Source of the DNA: Erythroxylum novogranatense
Taxonomy: Eukaryota; Streptophyta; Magnoliopsida; Malpighiales; Erythroxylaceae
Direction of reading: 5' to 3'
DNA length: 64,000 bases
Assembly (NCBI GenBank): GCA_029891385.1
Contig: CM057234.1
Span: 23,422,350 to 23,486,349, forward strand
Within the stretch, counting starts at the first letter, position 1; each line of letters opens with the position of its first letter. The notes under the pieces were generated by a model. It did not search any database. It was given only the letters and a program-made list of their open reading frames with translations, and was not told the origin of the DNA. The translations under genes were made by a program, and so were the position numbers. Shown here one piece after another: positions 1 to 10,455 of this stretch.

Positions 1-1341
1 TTTTTCTGTACTGATCAACTTCAATTTTGTTTCACCAAGTTCATCTAATGTAGCAACTTCTTCTCTAGATCTTGAATGATGTTTCTTTGTGGAAGAGTTT
101 TCCCCCTTCAACTTCTCATTTTTCTTACATGTTTAGACCTATTTAGCATACATTAACTCATAGGCTTCATAAATACCTTTCTTTTTTTCATCTGAAGTAC
201 TGTTATCACCGTCATAATATGAGATTGAGCTTTAAGTTGATTTGTCTACTTTTTTTCCAAAATTTTATGGTTTACTCACATTTTTGTCACCGATTACTTC
301 CTTTCTGATTGCTGTAAAGCAAGTAACTAGACTTTTGCTGTATAAAGCAACTAACACAGTATTATTCACAACTTCTTCTTCACTATCATACTTGCTTTCG
401 GATTCATTCTCACTCCAAGCGCTTGTATAGAACTTCCCTTTTCTCTTCTTCAAGGTGTTAGCACATTCCGCTTGCATATGTCCAAAGTCTTGACACTCAT
501 GACATTGAATTTTCTTCACTTTTCTTTCACCATTTTGTGTTTTCCTTATTGTTTGAAATTACTATTTGATGAGCTCTTACCTTTTTGCCTAAAATTGGAT
601 CTATCCTTCTTCACTGTCTTTAACTACTTACTGAAATTTCTTACTCTATATCCTCATTCTCATCATATTCATCTCCTATGTCATTCATGGCTTTACCAAT
701 CTCGATATGAAATACCAATCCTTTATTCTTCTCTCGATTATTCCTTAACAAATTCATCTCAAATTTAGTAAGAATCTCAATTACCCTATCCAAAGAAAAT
801 TTTGTGATATTATGGGCTTTTTCGATGGCACAATTTGTGGTATGAATCTCAAAGGCAGCATTCTCAATGTCTTCTTAACCAGTTTCAGGTTAGACTACTT
901 CTTCCCAAATTAATGTGCTTGGTTCGCTATGTTACACAGTCTCTCGTGGAATTCTCCAATGGTTTCACTCTCATCCATCTTCAGCTCTTCAAATCTCATA
1001 GCCAACATCTGAAGTCTTGAGACTAACACAAATTTCGATCCTTCATGTATAGTTTGCAAAGAGTCCCGCACTTCTTTTGCCGATTCACAAACTAATATCA
1101 TAGCAAAGGAACCTTCATCAATTACACTAAAGATAGCGTGCAGGGCTTGAGAATTTTCAAACGTTTTCTCTTTTTCAACCTTTGTCCACTCATATGCATT
1201 TTTAAGGTCTCCCTTTTCATTAGTCGTCGCAGGATGTTTCCAGCTATTTAAAATCGAGTTCCATGCTTTTGTTTCATACGCCTGAATAAATACTCTTATC
1301 CATGATTTCCACATAGGATAATTTGAACCATCTAATATCAA
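1..1341 (-). pseudogene. Ty1/copia gag relic (5' part of a gag-pol)
   Basis: Two decayed coding blocks read on the minus strand. The block at 1341-910 begins MILDGSNYPMWKSWI and contains the hydrophobic and charged pattern of the copia-type gag domain (UBN2/DUF4219 family), ending in SETIGEFHERLCNIANQAH. The block at 519-265 contains a CCHC zinc knuckle, CHECQDFGHMQAEC (C-X2-C-X4-H-X4-C), followed by an acidic Ser/Glu-rich stretch. In this family gag coats the element RNA in cytoplasmic particles. The two blocks are separated by stops and frameshifts. Weakly recognisable charged sequence continues to base 1, so protease and pol would lie left of the window. It is clearly non-functional. The family assignment is firm, the lineage is not. 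Confidence 0.85.
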
Positions 1342-1435
1342 TGGCCTGATGATTGATGCCCCATTTTCTTATAACCATAATTGCGAAACAAAGATCTGCA
1401 CCGAATTGATGTACCTAGTTCTCATTCTATGACCC

Positions 1436-1448
1436 GTTCTGATACTAA
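1436..1448 (-). other. Degenerate primer-binding site of the copia gag relic
   Basis: Read on the minus strand this is TAGTATCAGAACG. It differs at two positions from the plant initiator-Met tRNA primer-binding core TGGTATCAGAGC. It lies about 95 bp upstream of the gag start, and the sequence ending in CA next to it (minus strand, base 1451) fits an LTR end. This places the 5' LTR of the relic at coordinates above 1450. Confidence 0.6.
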
Positions 1449-1450
1449 TT

Positions 1451-3788
1451 TGAAAGAACCATAGGGGTGTAATAGTTTCTCAAAATCTTCAATTTACTAG
1501 AGTCGTTTCTAGCACAATCAAAAACTAGAAGAATTAAATGTAACAAAATAAATCAACACCAATATTTGTTACCGTATTTCGACACACTTTGCCTACATTT
1601 GCGGGACCCTTACGTAGCATAATTCTTTCACTTAAGACAATAGTTTTATACAAGGCTTTACTGAGTTGACACCACTCAATCCTTGGCACTATCCCTCGTC
1701 CTCACTTCCCGTTAAAGAATTTCACACCTAATAGTATGACCGTATCGTACTAACCTCAATAGAGGATTTCCTTAAACAACGTTTAATAAAAACAAAATAA
1801 AATAAACAATTCAAGTGATTAAACAAAATTTAACATAAACGAAAACACTTTTGATAAAAAGCAACTCTCCTAAATATACCGCTTCATCAACAAAAGAATG
1901 AGAAGTTGTCTACCAAGAAATCTGTTATAAATCTTCGATATAGTCATTGAAACATCCCACGCACAGCAGCTACAAACGTCTCAAATCAACAAATGTTTCA
2001 TCACCAAAACATTAACCCAATAGAGCTGCAACAACCTAGACAACTACTGAAGCTTTTCGCACCAAATCAACAACAAAACAACAGCTACAAATTCATGAAA
2101 ACTTCTATAATTTTTGTACACTAACACCAAAAATGGTAACCACAAAATCACCAAGACTACTGGATGTTTTCCACATAAAAACCACTATCGATGATAGTGA
2201 GCAACCCAACAAAATCACATAAACACCATAGAAAGCCAGCTACCAAAAACTCACAAATTTACCCAACTGAAGCATGCCAAGACAAAAATAAGAACACGGT
2301 TGCATTAAAACTTCATTAGTGACAACCAACAACGAAGACACACGGCTATCAAAGCACCTCAATGCAGTATGTCACCTTCAACCCACTTTTGTGAAACTCT
2401 AATAAAGAAATCAACATAAAGATCAGCACATCAATCCTTCCATGCACTTTCTAATCATCAAAACAAAAGACCCACAACCTTACCTCGCACACCACCAGTA
2501 ACCAAACAAAAATGACGCAAGGAGGGAGTTATGCATGAGGGGAGTTACTCATGCCCCATCACAAAATCTGTAGCTCCCTAAATGTGTCTTTCTACCCACG
2601 ACAACATCATACACACACACAGATATTCCATATGAGGGGTCACATATACATAGTCCAAAATAATGGTTCACGCGCACACCTACATTGCTTCAATTCACTC
2701 ACAATTTTCTGCATATACCTACAATTATGCACTTATGATGAACCCACACCAAGATACCGACAAATTCACACATAAGCCTCCCTCAAAGTAGTAAAATAAT
2801 CAGATCAAAGATAGCATAATTTTCTCTCCCATTCACCATCAACACACACTAGAAAACCTCACCAGATCACTTACGTATGTAGTGCAAAAAATAGAGTCAC
2901 ACACACAACAAAACTAAGACTTGGAATGCTTCACATAACAACCACTCCAACTATCTTACAATATCCATACCACAACCAATCAACCAATGCCAAGACTCCA
3001 TCAAAATCACCTCCACAAGCCTATCTCACTATAGCCGAATTAATCACAATATTCATCCATGATCTAACATATCTACTCCCACTTCAATTAAAGATAGACT
3101 TCTTTTTGTTTTCTTAAATTCTTATCTAAGAGTCCAATTCAAATAAGAATTATTACTTGTTTACAGCTTATCTCAATTTGGATTTTTGAAGCCTTATCTT
3201 GAAAATCCAATACTAAAAAGTGCCAAAATTAAATAATGACATAGATAATAAAATTCTTAACATTTCTAATATTTTATTTTCATCAACTTTCAAATAAAAT
3301 TTTCCCAGTTCACCAGTGGAAGTGCTTGTGGAGGAGGTATCGCTTAATTTTCAACCTTTGACTCTACAATTGGTGGGACTTCTTTAAATTGCTAGCATTT
3401 AATTTCAGCTAGTGTTTGAGCTTATTTAGCCAAGGCATTTAATGCTGCTAGCTAGTTATAAGGCACAATTTTTTTAAGGATTGCATATAATATGATTGAA
3501 ATTTTTTTATGTGTTCTAAACATTTTATTTAATAATATAAAAATAGTCCTTACAACTTCTCTTATTTAAAGAAAGATAAAATCTCTAAATATAATCATAA
3601 ATGGTTAAAGATTGTCTGTAAAACTTTTCAATGATACTTTTATCATTGCATTGAATTTTAAAATGTTCTTCATTATTAAAAAGGACCTATTTATAACAAT
3701 AGAGGATGCGTGGGAGTTTTAGAGGATGTATTAGTATGTTAGATGCCAATATAATACTTTCAATTTTCAAATTAGAGATACTCCTAAT
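1451..3788. other. AT-rich non-coding stretch, proximal part probably a decayed copia LTR
   Basis: The first few hundred bases should be the 5' LTR of the minus-strand gag relic, because they follow its primer-binding site and start with the inverted TG/CA end. I could not find the opposite LTR end or a target-site duplication. Bases 2530-3110 are rich in C and A on the plus strand and contain only short chance reading frames. No gene, RNA gene or clear repeat boundary is visible in the rest. Confidence 0.4.
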
Positions 3789-4054
3789 TGTTGAGTGGCC
3801 ACCCCTATTTGGAGCTAAAAGTGAGTTTTGGTGAATTTGGATATCATCAAGGATCATTAAAAGACTGCAGATATGTACAAGATAGATAATGACCTATATA
3901 GTCGTGTAATATCAAACACGCCTGTGTCCTTATCATACATGGTCGTGCGTGAAGATCATGTAAGTAACTGCAAACGTGTATAGGTAGATGACAAGAGTTG
4001 AAGGCATATACGACTGTGTCCTACGTATATACGAACATGTCAGTGGATCATGTG
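3789..4054 (+). repeat. 5' LTR of the copia element, first part
   Basis: It starts TGTTGAGTGG and aligns by eye with the LTR starting at 8941. It is interrupted after 4054, where the last five bases ATGTG are the target-site duplication of the inserted solo LTR. Confidence 0.75.
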
Positions 4055-6211
4055 TGTTGGACCTCAATTTTTTTAATCATTTGTTATTTGTTTAATTATT
4101 TATTTATGATTTATTTGTTTATTTATTTTTAGAATTGAGTCATTAAGTTAGTGAGGGTAAGTAGCAATTAGAAATTATAATGGAAATGTTAGAATTAAAT
4201 TGGAATATAGTATGGTATTAATTGACTAAGGAGTAAATAGGCATTAGGTTAAATGACGAGGGGGATAATTAAAAGACCAAGACCAAAATGTGGTCTTGAA
4301 TAAACGAGAAAGAAGAAAAAGAAAAGTGTGCGTGAGTGTGAGAAGAAGAGAAAACATGAAAGAAGAGAGGAGAAGAGAAGAAAATTGTGGAAGATAGGAA
4401 AGAAGAGAGAAAAACGTGGAAAAAAGAATAAGGAAGAGGATTTGGCTAAGCTAAGGTAATCTTCTTCATCTTTTCTTCTTGCTTTGTTAGAAAAACAAAA
4501 GGAGTTAGGAAGAAAATGAGATTTTGTGTTGGGAATGAAGAGAGAAAGAAAAGAAAGAAGAACCCATTTTGATCTTTCATAGATTTTAACTAGGTTTTGG
4601 TTTTTTTTAACCTAGATAAACTATGGGTAGGTTAAGTTAGAGCTTAATGTTATCACTTTTCATTTTTGGAGTTTTATGAATTTACACTTGAATGTTGTGT
4701 TGAATGAATTTAGTTTGTTTTAGAAAACTAAGGAAACCTTACCCAAGAGCAAGAGGAAAGGCATAATTGAGTTTGAATTTTCAAGCAAAATTAGGTGGAT
4801 AATGTGTTTATATAGTTATTGTGTGAATGAGCAATTGTGTACTTGTATGTGTATATGTTTAATTGTTTGGAATGGAATTGTTGTGAATGTGAAAATTGCA
4901 TTATGATTGTTACTATGTTATGTCATAAGTGATGTTATGACATTTTCTATAAGCAAAAGAGGAAATAGCTTGAAAAGCATGAAAATGTAAATATGTGATG
5001 AATTGAATTGAGCTTGAATATTTGCTTATGTTTGGACAAGAGAGAAACCATTTTGTTAGTTACATGCCTGTTGACCTAAACTTTTTTCCGGCTGCTTGCT
5101 TGTAGCATATGAGATCCTAAGAACAGATTCATTTTGTTCATGGTGTAAACTTCAGTTTTGCCATTATGGAACTCTCGAGCCATTTGTTTGTGCATTTCAT
5201 TCGATTTGTTAAGGATGATGCATAATTGAATGTTATGCTTTGATGGTTGAATATACATGATATGCTATATCTAATGACATAGCTTTTACTTTGAATCCAT
5301 AAACTAGAATTGTCGATGATCTAATTGCCAGATTGAATGAGTTATAGATGTAATACATATACATATGCTTAATTGTGTGGCTCATTACTGATGACTATAA
5401 ATATATTAACCACTGAGCTTTGTAGCTCAACCCATTACTTTTTACTCCTTAGATGTAGAACGAGAAGGTTAGCGATTCTTGCAAGGTATTGAAAACTCCA
5501 AGATAGTTAGAGATCTTTTGTAACTAAGTGACTATATTTTCTAGTAGCTTTATAAGCATATCAAACATTGAGCATCCATATGTATTTTTTATTAAGCTAA
5601 TGATGTAGTGTTGATATGTAACTAAAGCTTTGTTCAAACTCTATTTGGTTTTAGTAATGAGAATGAGACTTGAAGAAGTTCCTTTGTGTATGTTTATGTT
5701 TATTTTGTGGTTGAGTTATGATGGTTGTGGAAATGGTATGTGTAAGTGTGCATAATTTTGTGTTGAATGTTGAGTTTCTGGGTTTCACAATTGAAGATTT
5801 CGTCGCGACGAAGCTAGATCTTAGCTGCGGCAAACCTTTCTCAAAGGGTATTTATACCTAATTTTGGTAACTTCACCTCGGTGTACTTATTTTGAGAGGT
5901 GCCTAGATTAAATCTATGGACTTCACCGGGGCCAAGCCGAACTTTTGTCGCAGCATATTTGTCCTGCAGGGTGACTTCGCTCAACCTTGAGACTTCACCC
6001 GATGAAGTCAAACGTTGACCATGGCGAACTCCTCCCAAAAGGTTTATGAAAAGCATTCCATAACTTCACCGCGGCAAACCTACCAAATTGCTACCGTTGA
6101 TTTTTACTTTCAATTCGAAGGTTTCCTCTTACACTTGCATGGTCTCACCCAACTACCCCCAAACGGTCGCCTTAGGATTAGACATGAGACCCAGTGGACT
6201 CGACCCCAACA
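4055..6211 (+). mobile_element. Solo LTR, group A (TGTTGG...CCAACA), 2157 bp
   Basis: It begins TGTTGGACCTCAAT and ends CGACCCCAACA. It is flanked by a perfect 5-bp duplication ATGTG (4050-4054 and 6212-6216), and the interrupted copia LTR resumes on the far side. There is no second LTR, primer-binding site or coding region, so it is a solo LTR left by LTR-LTR recombination. It carries a GC-richer cassette near its 3' end (about 5797-6080) with repeated CTTCACC/CGCGGCAAA phrases. A GAGCT-TTGT-AGCTC hairpin (5415-5428) corresponds to one in the other group A LTRs. The LTR length suggests a Ty3/gypsy parent. Confidence 0.9.
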
Positions 6212-6362
6212 ATGTGACTATGAGATTGTGTATATTCGTGATTCCTTAAAATGATTAGGACATAGTCACTTGCACGACTGTACAAATGACTGTGTCCAAT
6301 TATGAAATCTTATTTTTTTAGTATAAAAGGGGAAATAATAAGGTTCATCTATATGAATGAAA
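6212..6362 (+). repeat. 5' LTR of the copia element, second part (truncated)
   Basis: After the solo LTR the copia LTR resumes with ATGTGACTATGAGATTGTG. It matches the 3' LTR around 9595-9750, including a TATAAAAGG-like box at about 6323. Similarity stops at about 6362, where integrase-coding sequence begins abruptly, marking a deletion of the rest of the LTR plus gag and protease. Confidence 0.7.
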
Positions 6363-6794
6363 AGCTAAACTTCATATACTTAAATGTTTTTAATCCTATT
6401 GAAGAGGAGCCATTGAGACGAAACAAATACTTTATTACCTTTATGAATGACGCAACTATGAACACTTGGGTTTACATGTTAAAGATAAAGAGCCAAAACT
6501 TTAAAGTTTTTTTAGAAACTAAGTGTCATGATAGAAAGAGAAATAGAGAAAATTTTGAAGTGTCTTATAATTGATAACAGAAGAGAGTACACCTCTAAAG
6601 AGTTTGAGAATTACTTCATGTGGTATGCAATGAGACACGAGATGATAGAACTTGGTGCTCCACAGTATCATTGTATTGCTGAAAGAATGAACATTACAAT
6701 TGTGAAGAAGGTTCGATATATACTAAGAATGTCTAAGATTCTGAATATATTTCGGGGTGAAGCGGTCAGTATGGATGTTTACTTGATTAACTAA
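6363..6794 (+). pseudogene. copia integrase core relic
   Basis: The translation shows the rve-type integrase core of Tnt1-like elements. It reads NKYFITFMNDATMNTWVYML for the first catalytic-Asp region (Asp degraded in context), then after a frameshift near 6530 IIDNRREYTSKEF for the second Asp region, and APQYHCIAERMN for the catalytic-Glu region. The Gly-rich turn (normally NGGEY-like) reads NRREY. In the living element this enzyme inserts cDNA into the nuclear genome. The N-terminal zinc-binding domain is missing because of the deletion at 6362, and the frame is broken again after 6794. Confidence 0.8.
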
Positions 6795-7385
6795 ACATTG
6801 TCAGTGTCTTTAAGTCTCGAATTTGTAGAGAAAATGTTGATAGGAAAAAACTCCTTTTATTCGTATCCGATGGTATTTGAATGTAAGGTGTTTAAACATG
6901 TACCCAAAAAGCAGAGACTAAAACTTAACTCGTAGACAATCTTTCACATAATTTTCAATTATAGTAATGAACAATTTGACTTTAAAATCTATGACCCAAA
7001 AAAGTAGAAAGTTGTTAGAAGCAAAGACGTAGAATTATAAGAGCACAAGATGGGTGCTAACCTTAATAAAGGAGGTAAGACTACTCTCAATAGTTCATTA
7101 TGTAGTTCTATTGATGTTTTCCCTATTTCGAGTTCTATTAACTAACCCATAGGTGATGGAGACAAAGAATATAAACATGTACATGATGTAAATGATCAAG
7201 TACAACATGATAGTGATGAGTTACATAATTTATATTCGAACAATGATGTAAATGAGGCTGATGGGAATAATGAGTAAGGGGAGCAACCTAGTTCAATGGT
7301 AGAAGATGTTCGAATGTAAAGGTCGGCTAGAGAAAAGCCATCTACAAGGTACCCGAGTACATAATACCTTCTAGTTACTATTAGC
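6795..7385 (+). pseudogene. copia pol linker between integrase and RT (degenerate)
   Basis: This stretch lies between recognisable integrase and reverse transcriptase. It contains fragments expected of the integrase C-terminus and the acidic linker, for example a Lys-rich block near 6890-7010 and a Glu/Asp/Asn-rich block near 7160-7290. Stops are frequent in all frames. Confidence 0.55.
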
Positions 7386-8110
7386 AAGGAGTTGAAAATA
7401 TGCAAGAGATAGAGTCATATGAAGATAAAGATCTTTGGTTTGTAGTTATACATTAGGAAATGAATTCCCTGAAGAAAAATAAAACCTATGAGCTAGTGAA
7501 ACTTCTAAAGGATAAGAAGGCATTGAATAATAAATGAGTATTTAAGATAAAGCAAGACGGTGACAAGTTAATGAAGCACAAGGCAAGACTAGTAGTGAAG
7601 AGATTCAATTAAAAGAAGGGCATCGACTTTGATGAAATTTTCTCACTAGTGGTCAAGATGACTTCCATACGAACCTTGTTGTGTCTAATTACTAGCTTAG
7701 ATCTTAAACTTAAACAATTGAATATGAAATCTACCTTCTTGCATAGAGATTTGAAAGAGGAGAAATATATAAAGCAATTAGAAAGATTTAAGGTTCAGGG
7801 CAAGGAGAATTTGGTGTGCAATTTAAAGAAGATCTTGTGTGGCTTGAAATAGGCACCAAAATAGTGGCATCGAAAGTTTTATTCGTTTATGATATGAAAT
7901 GGTTATAAACAAACTTTTGTATATTCTTATATATATTTGAAGAAGTTTACTAGTTGAAATTTCATTATTCTTCCCTTATATGAAATGATGACATGTTGAT
8001 TATGAAACAAGATGTCGGGAGAATCTGTAAACTGAAAGAAGACTTATCCAAATCTTTTGACACGAAAGATTTAGGCTTTAGAAAGTAGATTTTGGGCTTA
8101 GAAATAACTG
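7386..8110 (+). pseudogene. copia reverse transcriptase relic
   Basis: Recognisable RT_copia (RVT_2) segments in order are a KHKARLVVKRF-like block near 7574, GIDFDEIF near 7620, and VVKMTSIRTLL through LDLKLKQLNMKSTFLHRDL (7651-7755). The normal aspartate in the 'DVKTAFLHGDL' motif A is Asn here. LVCNLKKILCGLK then precedes a stop where QAPRQW is expected. The catalytic YVDD motif near 7978-7992 reads stop-Asn-Asp-Asp. Multiple TAG/TAA/TGA codons and frameshifts make it inactive. The normal role is copying element RNA into cDNA in cytoplasmic particles. Confidence 0.85.
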
Positions 8111-8880
8111 AGGATAGGAAAAACAGAAAATTGTAATTGTCACAGGAGAGGTAAATTCAACATGTGTTAGAAAGGTTCAATATTAAGCATATCAAGGCAG
8201 TCAACATGTCACTAACACCTTACTTTAAGTTGAGTAAGTTTGCCTTCATACTCATCTATTGTTGGTTCCTTGATGTATGCAATAGTATGTACAAGACCAG
8301 ATGTAGCACAATCTATTGTATTGGCGAGTAGGTACGTATCCAATCCAAAGAAAGTTCACTGGGAAGCTATTAAATCGATCTTAAGATACTTACAGGACAC
8401 TTCTAAATAGAGCTTGTTTTTCAAGCAGGGATCTAATTTTATAAGGCTAGACAGGTGCAAACATAGCTAGAGATCTTGATAACTACAAATCCATTTCAGG
8501 CTACATATTCATAAGGAGAGCCATTTTATGGCAATTCAAGCTGAAAAAGTGTATATTTATCCATGATTGAAGTGGACGATGTAGCTGTTGTGGAAGCAGG
8601 TAAGGAGATGTGCTAGTTGAAACAGTTCCTTCAAGAGTTAGACGTGAAGCAAGATGATTATGCAGTATTTTATGACAACCAAAGTGCTATAAATTTGAGC
8701 AAGAATACTATGTATCATTCCTGTAGTAAGCATATCGACGTTAGGTACATTAGTTAAGATCTAGATTAAGGAACAATGATTACAATTAAAGAAGATTCCC
8801 ATATATAAGAACGGTACTAATATATTAATGAAGGTGGTTCTTGGAAGCAAGTATAAGCTTTTAGTAAGCTAGTTGGAATG
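8111..8880 (+). pseudogene. copia RNase H relic
   Basis: Segments typical of the copia RNase H end are visible: a VLERFNIKHIKAVNM-like block near 8165, an AVGSLMYA-like block around 8265, a block from 8600 with VVEAGKEMCWLKQFLQEL, and FYDNQSAINLSKN (8669-8707) holding the expected Asp-Asn-Gln-Ser context, then KHIDVRY. Stops and frameshifts interrupt it. A purine-rich stretch AAAAATGGGATCG (about 8918) before the 3' LTR is the likely polypurine tract. Confidence 0.8.
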
Positions 8881-9290
8881 ACTCTCAAATAATTATTGAG
8901 GTGATTTAAGTCTCACCAAAAATGGGATCGATCAGGAAGTTGTTGAGTGTCTAAACCTATTAAAGGCAAAAATGAGTTTCAGTGATATTGGATATTATGA
9001 ATTATCATTCAAAATTATGAATGAGTGAAGTCAAATGGATAACGATTTACCATTCTTAAGAAATCCGGTCGTGTAAAGCACAATACGCTTGTGTTCCTTA
9101 ACTTACATGGTTGTGTGTGAAGGTTGTGTAAGAGAATGTGAATTTGTACATGATAGATGATGACTTACAGGATCATGTAAGATCAAACACGCCCATGTCC
9201 CTATCATATATGGCTATGTATAAATATCGAGTAGGTAATGAAAAATATATACGGGTGGATGACAAGAATCAAAGGTATACATGACCATAT

Positions 9291-9545
9291 GGCAGGTTGG
9301 CCCTGGGCAAGGGCAACCTGGGCGCCAGTCCAGGACCTATCCTCATAAACAATAAAATAGGCCTATTTTTATTCTCATAAAAATAAAATGAAATAAAATA
9401 GGGGCTACTTTTCACCTTACAAAAAACAACAATAGGCTCATGTTTTGCTTCTTTTTATTCTTTATAAAAGCATAAAAATAGTCAAAAATATGGTCCCATT
9501 TTTTTCACTTTGCCCAGGGCCTATAACATACTAGGAATGGCCTGC
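9291..9545. mobile_element. MITE-like element with GGCAGG/CCTGCC ends
   Basis: It is about 255 bp, starts GGCAGGTTGGCCCTGGGCAA and ends in ACTAGGAATGGCCTGCC. The reverse complement of the right end also contains GGCCCTGGGCAAAG, so the inverted repeats share GGCAGG and GGCCCTGGGCAA but are offset by extra bases on the right. CATAT occurs on both sides (9286-9290 and 9546-9550) and may be a short target duplication. The uninserted LTR at 3789-4054 lacks this block, which supports insertion. The superfamily is uncertain (hAT-like or other). Confidence 0.65.
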
Positions 9546-9796
9546 CATATTGAAATATACAAGCATTTGTCCTAGGTGTACACAGTGTAAATGGATCGTG
9601 TGATTGGTTAAGATCGTGTATATTCACAACTACTTGAAATACCGTTGGAACATGATTACTTACATGATCGTGTAAGTGACTATATCTAGTTATGGAATCA
9701 TTTTTTAGCATAAAAGGGGAAATAATAGGGTTCATCAATATGAGTGAAAAAGAACACTGAAAAAGGAAAAGAAAGAGAGTAAAAGTGACATGAGAA

Positions 9797-10062
9797 TAGT
9801 AATGTCAAATTTTGACCCATGAGTCTAAATTTAGTTGTTTTTAATGGGCCTGTCTATTGGCTAAGCCCAACCCTAGAATGACTTGAGACCTAATTATTCT
9901 AAATAAAACGACATTGACTTGCTTAAAAGAGTTAGATCTTTAACAGGCTTGGGTTTGGACAACCCAAACTCGAACTCAATTAAAAAAAGTACGTTGTTAT
10001 ATACATTTAATTTTAAAAAAATGGCAAGTGTTGGCCCGTGGACTAGCCCGTTACTATCCCTA
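9797..10062. mobile_element. hAT-type MITE relic
   Basis: It is 266 bp, beginning TAGTAATGTCAAATTTTGAC and ending GCCCGTTACTATCCCTA. The ends form imperfect inverted repeats of the type TAGGGATG..AA..GGG seen in plant hAT MITEs. The flanking 8-mers CATGAGAA (9789-9796) and CCTGAGAA (10063-10070) match at 7 of 8 positions, the duplication length expected of hAT elements. The interior contains inverted GGGCCTG/GGCTTGGG phrases. It is inserted in the copia 3' LTR. Confidence 0.6.
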
Positions 10063-10455
10063 CCTGAGAAGTCCTCATTCTATATTTGGTAGTTTTTAAG
10101 ACAATTGTCTTTTATTTTTGAGTGTTTGTTTACATATTACATTGAAACTGTTGTTTATTTGAGACATCAATCTGTACTCAATACTAGATAACTTGTAACT
10201 GTTTTGTATTATAATTCTTAGAAATGATCAATATATTGGAACTTTTAAACTCTTGTAAGTTCTCAATTGAATTATAGTAAATTTGTTTATTAGTTTAGCC
10301 TATGATTTTTTTCTCTATATTGGAGGGCTTTTCACATATATCTACTGTTCAAGTTATTTTCTTGTCATATATATTGTTTGATTATTTGTTTTTGAGACTG
10401 GATCTCTTGAGAGAAGTTGATTGTTTTTTATTGACATTGTGAGAGTTGTGATTAG

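Larger units (their letters stand above)
3789..10455 (+). mobile_element. Decayed Tnt1/Tork-like Ty1/copia retrotransposon with nested insertions
   Basis: Two diverged LTR copies, both starting TGTTGAGTG (3789 and 8941), flank a pol relic in copia order: integrase, reverse transcriptase, RNase H. The LTRs share a run of phrases such as AAACACGCC and GGTGGATGACAAGA, and a common end segment, AGTATAAAAGGGGAAATAAT versus AGCATAAAAGGGGAAATAAT. The distal 5' LTR, gag, protease and the N-terminal integrase are deleted, since the LTR runs straight into integrase at about 6363. A solo LTR lies in the 5' LTR and two MITEs lie in the 3' LTR. The right boundary near 10455 is an estimate. Confidence 0.8.
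8941..10455 (+). repeat. 3' LTR of the copia element, carrying two MITEs
   Basis: It starts TGTTGAGTGTC and matches 3789-4054 and 6212-6362 outside the insertions at 9291-9545 and 9797-10062. Beyond the MITEs it continues with GGAGGGCTTTTCACATA near 10322, which resembles the transcription-end region of Tork-type LTRs. The exact 3' end is uncertain and no target-site duplication was found. Confidence 0.6.

Noticed and set aside
4055..6211. Complete LTR retrotransposon rather than solo LTR
   Set aside because: I looked for an internal primer site, polypurine tract or repeated ends between 4055 and 6211 and found none. The flanking ATGTG duplication encloses a single LTR.
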